The notes below the pieces were generated by a model that was not told the DNA's origin, searched no databases, and saw nothing but the letters and a program-made list of their open reading frames with translations. From RFTU01 sp046094505 (GTDB lineage: Bacteria; Pseudomonadota; Gammaproteobacteria; Burkholderiales; Burkholderiaceae_C): a stretch of 9,852 bases of DNA. Every line of letters begins with the position of its first letter. Position 1 is the first letter of the stretch. Both the position numbers and the translations under genes were made by a program. The stretch spans positions 1 to 9,852 of the forward strand of contig JBJTHN010000045.1 in assembly GCA_046094505.1 (NCBI GenBank), read 5' to 3'. Below are positions 1-4,210 of the stretch, piece after piece.

Positions 1-77
<77 letters not shown>

Positions 78-87
78 TGAACTCAGC

Positions 88-93
88 ATTGTA
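88..93 (-). promoter_or_regulatory. Candidate -10 element for the tRNA gene
   Basis: The minus strand reads TACAAT at 93 to 88, five of six matches to the sigma-70 -10 consensus. Transcription would start a few bases before the mature tRNA 5' end at 77, as is common for tRNA genes. No good -35 hexamer is found at 16-18 bp spacing (GCAATG at 116-111), so the call rests on the -10 alone. The element lies in the 41-bp gap shared with the divergent ftsY start. Confidence 0.35.
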
Positions 94-118
94 ACGGCTC
101 ACGGTCACCCCATTGCCC

Positions 119-1234
119 ATGTTCAACTTCTTTCGCAAGAAGGCCCCGCCCGCGGTTGCGGCTTCGGGCCCCACGCAGACCTTGGCACCGGCCCCGGCCC
201 CGCAACCGGGCTCGGCAGCCCCGCCTGGGAGCGGTGCGGCCCCTGTTGCCGCCACGGCCAGCCCGGCCAGCGGGCCACGTGCGGGTTGGCTGCAGCGCCT
301 GACACAAGGCCTGCGCAAGACCGGTGCGTCCATGGCCACCGTGTTCACCGGCACGCGGATCGACGAGGACCTGTACGAATCGTTGGGGGCCGCGCTGTTG
401 CAGGCCGATGCCGGCATCAAAGCCACCCAGCACCTGCTGGCCGATCTCAAGCGGCGGGTCAAGGAGCAAAAGGCCACCGACCCGGCTCAAGTCAAGGCCC
501 TGTTGGCCCAAGCCTTGACCGAACTGCTGCAGCCCCTGCAGCAGCCCCTGACCATTGGGGCGCAACAGCCCACGGTGATCATGGTGGTGGGCGTGAACGG
601 CGCCGGCAAGACCACCTCCATCGGCAAGCTCACCCGCCACCTCGCTGACAGTGGCCAAACGGTGCTGCTGGCGGCGGCCGACACCTTTCGGGCCGCCGCG
701 CGTGAACAGCTGGCCGCTTGGGCCCACCGCAACGACGCTGCTGCTGCACTCCACGACGCCCGAATCGACATCGTGAGCCAAGAAGGCGCCGACCCGGGAG
801 CGGTGTGTTTCGATGCGGTGACCGCGGGCCGGGCACGGGGCAAGGACGTGGTGATCGTGGACACCGCTGGGCGCTTGCCCACACAGCTGCACTTGATGGA
901 AGAGCTCAAGAAGATCAAGCGCGTGACCGCCAAAGCACTGGACGGCGCACCCCACGAGGTGTTGCTGGTGGTGGATGGCAACACCGGCCAGAACGCCCTG
1001 GCCCAGGTCAAAGCCTTCGATGAGGCCTTGGGCTTGACCGGTCTGGTGGTGACCAAGCTGGACGGCACCGCCAAGGGCGGCGTCTTGGCCGCCACCGCCC
1101 TGTGGGGCCGTGAGCGCAAGGGCGCCGATGGCCAGCCGCGCATGGTGCCCGTCTACTTCATCGGTGTGGGCGAAAAGCTCGAGGACCTGGAGACCTTTGA
1201 CGCGCGCGAATTCGCGCAGGCGCTCTTGGGGTGA
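119..1234 (+). CDS. ftsY: Signal recognition particle receptor FtsY
   Basis: SRP receptor GTPase. It docks at the inner membrane and SecYEG and pairs with Ffh to hand over ribosomes making membrane proteins. From ATG 119 the product has 371 residues. The start MFNFFRKK is the typical short amphipathic FtsY N-terminus; a TTG two codons upstream (113) is in frame but adds only MP. Residues 10-60 are a Pro/Ala-rich linker replacing the long acidic A domain of E. coli FtsY. The N (four-helix) domain follows, then the G domain with P-loop GVNGAGKTT (158-166), ADTFRAAAREQL, DTAGR (248-252), TKLDG (312-316) and the closing GVGEKLEDLETFD box. No Shine-Dalgarno sequence precedes either start, and only 41 bp separate it from the divergent tRNA. 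It converges on ffh, its functional partner, with a 38-bp gap. Confidence 0.97.
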   Translation: MFNFFRKKAPPAVAASGPTQTLAPAPAPQPGSAAPPGSGAAPVAATASPASGPRAGWLQRLTQGLRKTGASMATVFTGTRIDEDLYESLGAALLQADAGIKATQHLLADLKRRVKEQKATDPAQVKALLAQALTELLQPLQQPLTIGAQQPTVIMVVGVNGAGKTTSIGKLTRHLADSGQTVLLAAADTFRAAAREQLAAWAHRNDAAAALHDARIDIVSQEGADPGAVCFDAVTAGRARGKDVVIVDTAGRLPTQLHLMEELKKIKRVTAKALDGAPHEVLLVVDGNTGQNALAQVKAFDEALGLTGLVVTKLDGTAKGGVLAATALWGRERKGADGQPRMVPVYFIGVGEKLEDLETFDAREFAQALLG

Positions 1235-1272
1235 GGGGCTTGCGTGCCGGCTACGTGCGGCCAGGTACGGAC

Positions 1273-2664
1273 TCAGCCCATGCCGGGGGGCATCAGGCCC
1301 TTCATGCCCTTCATGCCGCCCAGCTTCTTCATCATCTTCATCAGCCCGCCGCCCTGCATCTTCTTCATCATTTGCTGCATCTGCTCGAATTGCCCGAGCA
1401 TGCGGTTGACCTCCTGAATTTGCACACCGGCGCCGGCCGCAATGCGCCGTTTGCGGCTGGCCTTGGTCTTGCCGTCCAGCAACAGGGCGGGGTGTGAGCG
1501 CTCTCGGGCGGTCATCGATCGGATGATGCCTTCCATGCGGCGGATGTCGCGCTCGGCCTTGTCCAGGTCGGCTTGGCCGGCCTTGGCGGCCATCTGGGCC
1601 GGCAGCTTGTCCATCAGGCCCGAGAGCCCCCCCATGTTCTTCATCTGCGAAATCTGCAGCAGGAAGTCGTCGAGGTTGAAGCCGCCGCCGCCTTTGACCT
1701 TCTCGGCCAGCTTCTGCGCGCTGGCCATGTCCACGCCCTTGGTGACCTCCTCCACCAGGGCCACGATGTCACCCATGCCCAGCACACGGCCGGCATGGCG
1801 CTCGGCGTCGAACACCTCCAGGCCGTCAATCTTCTCCGAGACACCCGCAAACTTGATGGGAGCACCGGTGGTTTGGCGCACGCTCAGGGCTGCGCCACCG
1901 CGGGCATCACCGTCCAGTTTGGTCAGCACGATGCCCGTCAGCGGCAGGGCCTCTTTGAAGGCCCGCGCGGTGTTCACCGCATCCTGGCCCTGCATGGCGT
2001 CGACCACAAACAGGGTCTCCACCGGGTTCAGCGCTGCATGCAGGTCGCGGATTTCGGCCATCAAGGCTTCGTCGATGGCCAAGCGCCCGGCCGTGTCCAC
2101 CAACAGCACGTCGAAGTAATGGCGCCTGGCGTGGTCCAGGGCTGCCAGGGCGATGTCACGCGGCTTTTGCTGCGCATCAGAGGCAAACCACTCGGCCCCG
2201 GCCTGCCTCGTCACGGTGCGCAACTGTTCGATGGCTGCGGGCCGGTACACGTCGGCCGACACGGTGAGCACCTTCTTCTTGCGCTTTTCAATCAGGTGCT
2301 TGGCCAGTTTGGCCGTGGTGGTGGTCTTGCCCGCGCCTTGAAGGCCGGCCATCAGGATCACGGCGGGCGGTTGTGCGGCCAGGTTCAGGTCGGCGACCCC
2401 TTCGCCCATCGTGGCCGCGAGTTCCTTGTGGACGATGCCCACCAGCGCTTGCCCGGGGTTGAGCGACCCCACCACCTCCTGGCCGAGCGCCTTGTCCTTC
2501 ACCCGGCTGATGAAGTCGCGCACCACCGGCAGGGCCACGTCCGCCTCGAGGAGGGCCATGCGAACCTCGCGCAGCATGTCCTGCACATTGGACTCGGTGA
2601 TGCGCGCCTGGCCGCGCATGGTCTTGACGAGTTGCGACAGGCGATCGGTGAGGGAGGAGGCCAT
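1273..2664 (-). CDS. ffh: Signal recognition particle protein Ffh (SRP54)
   Basis: GTPase and signal-sequence-binding subunit of the bacterial SRP. It binds 4.5S RNA and nascent hydrophobic signal sequences and docks on FtsY. It has 463 residues, the usual family length. Residues 1-90 form the N domain. The G domain carries P-loop GLQGAGKTT (107-115), SADVYRPAAIEQL (136-148), DTAGR (190-194) and TKLDG (248-252). From about residue 325 comes the M domain, with the 4.5S RNA-binding helix-turn-helix SRKRRIAAGAGV (403-414) and a methionine-rich tail (MMKKM, LMKMMKKLGGMKGMKG) that lines the signal-peptide groove. The ATG at 2664 gives a complete N domain but has no clear Shine-Dalgarno sequence. 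Divergent from the 2715 gene across 50 bp, as E. coli ffh is from ypjD. Confidence 0.98.
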   Translation of the reverse strand: MASSLTDRLSQLVKTMRGQARITESNVQDMLREVRMALLEADVALPVVRDFISRVKDKALGQEVVGSLNPGQALVGIVHKELAATMGEGVADLNLAAQPPAVILMAGLQGAGKTTTTAKLAKHLIEKRKKKVLTVSADVYRPAAIEQLRTVTRQAGAEWFASDAQQKPRDIALAALDHARRHYFDVLLVDTAGRLAIDEALMAEIRDLHAALNPVETLFVVDAMQGQDAVNTARAFKEALPLTGIVLTKLDGDARGGAALSVRQTTGAPIKFAGVSEKIDGLEVFDAERHAGRVLGMGDIVALVEEVTKGVDMASAQKLAEKVKGGGGFNLDDFLLQISQMKNMGGLSGLMDKLPAQMAAKAGQADLDKAERDIRRMEGIIRSMTARERSHPALLLDGKTKASRKRRIAAGAGVQIQEVNRMLGQFEQMQQMMKKMQGGGLMKMMKKLGGMKGMKGLMPPGMG

Positions 2665-2702
2665 CGTGGGTCGGGGTTCGGCCGCTGGGGGTGCGCGGCC
2701 CG

Positions 2703-2708
2703 TACACT
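2703..2708 (+). promoter_or_regulatory. Candidate -10 element upstream of the CcsA-family gene
   Basis: TACACT matches the sigma-70 -10 consensus at four of six positions, including the conserved first TA and final T. It lies 6 bp before the ATG at 2715, so the expected transcription start would coincide with the first base of the start codon. No convincing -35 is present in the G+C-rich sequence upstream. The element falls in the 50-bp gap shared with divergent ffh. Confidence 0.3.
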
Positions 2709-2714
2709 TTGGAA

Positions 2715-3575
2715 ATGAGTGTATCGGTTGGCCTTGAAGCCCTGCTGGCCCTGCTAGCCTGTACCGCCTATGGGCTGGCCACGCTGCGCGGCCGTGAGGT
2801 CGCCCGGCTGCCCTCCTTGGCCTTGGTGGCCGGATGGCTCCTGCATGGGGCCTCCTTGGCCGTGGACGTTTCGGGCTGGGGCACCGACGGTGGTGCGCGC
2901 TTTGGCTTTGCGCCAGCTCTGTCCGGCGCGGTTTGGCTGGTGTTGGCGGTGCATGCGGTGGAAAGCCGCTTTGTGCCCCTGCCGGGCGTGCGACGCGCTT
3001 TGGCCGCCATGGGCGTGGTGGTGTCCGGTCTGCTCGTCTTTTTCCCGGGGGAAGTGGCGCTGAAGTTCAGCTCGCCGCTGGTGCCCTTGCACCTGCTGCT
3101 GGGCATTGCGTCCTATGGCCTGTTTGGCGCTGCCGTCATCCATGGGGTGATGCTGGACTCGGCGGAGCGTGCGCTGCGGCGCCGGCCCGGCAGCGCGGGC
3201 GCGGGTGTGGGGCCTGCGCCGCTGCCGGCCGCGCCCGGGCCCAGCCCCACGCTCTTTGGCCTGCCGCTGATGCGCCTGGAACGCCTGACCTTTCGCTTTG
3301 TGGAGGCGGGCTTCCTGGTGCTGAGCCTGGCCTTGCTCATGGGATGGTTGGCCAGCCTGATGGGCCACGCGGCCTGGCGCTGGGACCACAAGACGGTGTT
3401 CTCACTCTTGGGTTGGGGCACCTTTGCCGCCCTCATTGCCGGGCGCCACCTCAAGGGCTGGCGCGGACGCAGGGCCACACGCTGGTTGTACGCCGGTGCG
3501 GGCCTGTTGGTGTTGGCCTACATCGGTTCACGCTTCGTGGCCGAGGTCGTGCTCAACCGGACGGTGCCCACGTGA
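2715..3575 (+). CDS. CcsA/YpjD-family cytochrome c assembly membrane protein
   Basis: 286-residue multispanning inner-membrane protein of the cytochrome c assembly (CcsA / HemX / YpjD) family. Relatives handle haem in cytochrome c maturation; the role of the ffh-linked YpjD branch is not well defined, so a specific reaction is not assigned. About eight hydrophobic segments are visible, near residues 3-22, 32-51, 66-83, 95-112, 122-145, 197-217, 227-243 and 257-277. Family signatures are PLHLLLGIASYGLF (124-137, His126) and the C-terminal WDHKTVFSLLGWG (223-235) followed by RHLKGW (244-249, His245); such histidines are haem-ligand candidates in this family. A Gly/Pro/Ala-rich loop fills 157-179. 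ATG 2715 is chosen because it begins just before the first membrane segment; the in-frame GTG at 2691 would add eight polar residues. Neither start has a strong ribosome site. Its stop overlaps the start of the next gene. Confidence 0.85.
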   Translation: MSVSVGLEALLALLACTAYGLATLRGREVARLPSLALVAGWLLHGASLAVDVSGWGTDGGARFGFAPALSGAVWLVLAVHAVESRFVPLPGVRRALAAMGVVVSGLLVFFPGEVALKFSSPLVPLHLLLGIASYGLFGAAVIHGVMLDSAERALRRRPGSAGAGVGPAPLPAAPGPSPTLFGLPLMRLERLTFRFVEAGFLVLSLALLMGWLASLMGHAAWRWDHKTVFSLLGWGTFAALIAGRHLKGWRGRRATRWLYAGAGLLVLAYIGSRFVAEVVLNRTVPT

Positions 3576-3874
3576 CCAAGTGGCTTCTTCTGGCAGCGGT
3601 GGTGGCGGCGGCTTGGTGGTGGCTCAGCCGTGGCCGCCACCGCAGCCGCGGCACGGGCCCTGGCCCCGAGAACGCACCGCATGCATCTTCGGGCACGAGC
3701 ACAGGAGCGAGGGCAGCAGGCCCGGCCGAACCTGAGCCCATGGTGGCCTGCGCCCACTGTGGACTGCTGCTGCCACGCTCCGATGCGGTCCCATCCGCCG
3801 CACAACCGGATGATGGCAGCGTCCGTTACTTTTGCTGCGAGGCGCACCGCCGTGCAGGCCCCGGCGGGTCCTGA
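3572..3874 (+). CDS. Small membrane-anchored zinc-motif protein, PP0621-like
   Basis: 100-residue protein that resembles the conserved hypothetical PP0621 family of beta- and gammaproteobacteria; function unknown. It starts at GTG 3572, which shares GTGA with the TGA stop of the CcsA-family gene, so translation is probably coupled. Residues 4-18 are one hydrophobic, Trp-rich segment (WLLLAAVVAAAWWWL), followed by a basic stretch RGRHRSR and a Ser/Gly/Pro linker (27-56). The C-terminal half carries CAHC (60-63) and CCEAH (88-92), spaced like a small treble-clef or zinc-ribbon site, with the intervening LPRSDAVP. The topology suggests an N-terminal membrane anchor with a cytoplasmic metal-binding knuckle. 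The Cys/His motif and the position after the CcsA-type gene make the family call reasonable. Confidence 0.75.
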   Translation: MTKWLLLAAVVAAAWWWLSRGRHRSRGTGPGPENAPHASSGTSTGARAAGPAEPEPMVACAHCGLLLPRSDAVPSAAQPDDGSVRYFCCEAHRRAGPGGS

Positions 3875-4010
3875 ATGCCCGGCCGATGAATGGGCGCGGG
3901 GCTGGTGGCGCCACGCCCGCGCCGTGCCCTCGCCCAATTTCGGACCCCGGCCGGCGGGCCCCGATGGGCTGGTGAGCCTGGTCGTGGTCCACGCCATCAG
4001 CCTGCCCCCG
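3875..4010 (+). pseudogene. ampD: ampD remnant (1,6-anhydro-MurNAc-L-Ala amidase, N-terminal fragment)
   Basis: The frame running through 3879-4010 encodes ADEWARGWWRHARAVPSPN, then FGPRPAGPDGLVSL, then VVVHAISLPP. This is the N-terminus of AmpD, the cytoplasmic zinc amidase of peptidoglycan recycling (pattern GWW..AR..PSPNFGPRP ... VVH.ISLPP). The His at 3990-3992 is the first zinc ligand. After ISLPP the family continues with a G-x-YGG segment, the substrate-binding core and two further zinc ligands near the C-terminus. Here the frame instead continues PVPQSTGDFHQ into the nrdA promoter and stops at 4134, so roughly three quarters of the enzyme is absent. The natural-looking ATG at 3875 is also out of frame: it reads M-P-G-R-stop, and removing one G would give MPADEWARGWW. 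An in-frame GTG at 3852 would give an alternative start overlapping the upstream gene. Either way the product cannot be an active amidase. Confidence 0.75.
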
Positions 4011-4013
4011 GTG

Positions 4014-4029
4014 CCCCAGTCCACTGGGG
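4014..4029. repeat. 16-bp palindrome at the ampD break point
   Basis: CCCCAGT (4014-4020) and ACTGGGG (4023-4029) form a perfect 7-bp inverted repeat around CC. It begins four bases after the last recognisable ampD codon and ends 15 bp before the first NrdR-type box. It may be a relic of the deletion, a weak transcript-end hairpin for the upstream operon (followed only by ATTT), or an additional protein site. Its core does not fit the NrdR consensus. Confidence 0.5.
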
Positions 4030-4044
4030 ATTTCCATCAGACAT

Positions 4045-4060
4045 ACACTAGGGATAGTGT
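4045..4060. promoter_or_regulatory. NrdR box 1 upstream of nrdA
   Basis: ACACTAGGGATAGTGT is a 16-bp palindrome with perfect ACACTA/TAGTGT arms. These fit the NrdR-box half-site pattern (acACwA...TwGtgt), although the centre is GGGA rather than the usual A/T-rich core. NrdR is the ATP/dATP-sensing repressor of ribonucleotide reductase genes and binds pairs of such boxes. The box ends 1 bp before the -35 hexamer. Confidence 0.8.
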
Positions 4061-4061
4061 C

Positions 4062-4090
4062 TTGAGAAGATGGGGCCCACTAGATATAGT
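4062..4090 (+). promoter_or_regulatory. Sigma-70 promoter of nrdAB
   Basis: The -35 is TTGAGA (4062-4067, five of six) and the -10 is TATAGT (4085-4090, five of six), with an optimal 17-bp spacer. The predicted transcription start is near 4097, leaving a leader of about 114 nt before the nrdA ATG. The -10 lies wholly inside NrdR box 2 and the -35 abuts box 1, so bound NrdR would block RNA polymerase directly. Confidence 0.8.
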
Positions 4091-4092
4091 GG
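4077..4092. promoter_or_regulatory. NrdR box 2 overlapping the nrdA -10
   Basis: CCACTAGATATAGTGG fits the NrdR box, with CCACTA/TAGTGG arms and an A/T-rich GATA centre; the symmetry extends one further C/G pair on each side. It starts 32 bp after box 1, three helical turns, the spacing typical of paired NrdR boxes. It contains the promoter -10. Confidence 0.85.
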
Positions 4093-4139
4093 GTCCTTCC
4101 CCCGCAACCTGCGCGCCCGTGCACACCCCCTGAAGTAAC

Positions 4140-4161
4140 GCTGCAGCCCCTGTCCTGCGGC
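4140..4161 (+). other. Short hairpin in the nrdA leader
   Basis: GCTGCAG (4140-4146) can pair with CTGCGGC (4155-4161) through seven pairs including one G-T, around an 8-nt loop. It lies in the predicted 114-nt leader. The rest of the leader (about 4097-4210) is C-rich, and I recognise no riboswitch or terminator in it. This may be incidental structure. Confidence 0.25.
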
Positions 4162-4210
4162 CTGGCACCCCCATCTGGCCCATCCAAACCACAAGAAAAG
4201 ACCCCTGTAT

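Noticed and set aside
113..118. TTG at 113 as the ftsY start
   Set aside because: It adds only Met-Pro before the typical MFNFFRKK beginning and has no ribosome site. ATG 119 is preferred, although the difference is only two residues.
1573..2718. A 381-codon plus-strand frame opposite ffh
   Set aside because: It is composed of His/Gln/Gly-rich shadow sequence opposite the conserved Ffh domains, so it reflects base composition only.
2834..3571. Upstream extension of the small zinc-motif gene into the CcsA-family gene
   Set aside because: The extension would overlap the whole membrane-protein gene in another frame and encodes Arg/Gly/Ala-rich shadow sequence. The GTG at 3572 gives a hydrophobic start typical of the family.
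4097..4210. Riboswitch in the nrdA leader, for example cobalamin
   Set aside because: The leader is only about 114 nt, lacks a B12-box-like sequence, and the operon is the class Ia type controlled by NrdR boxes.
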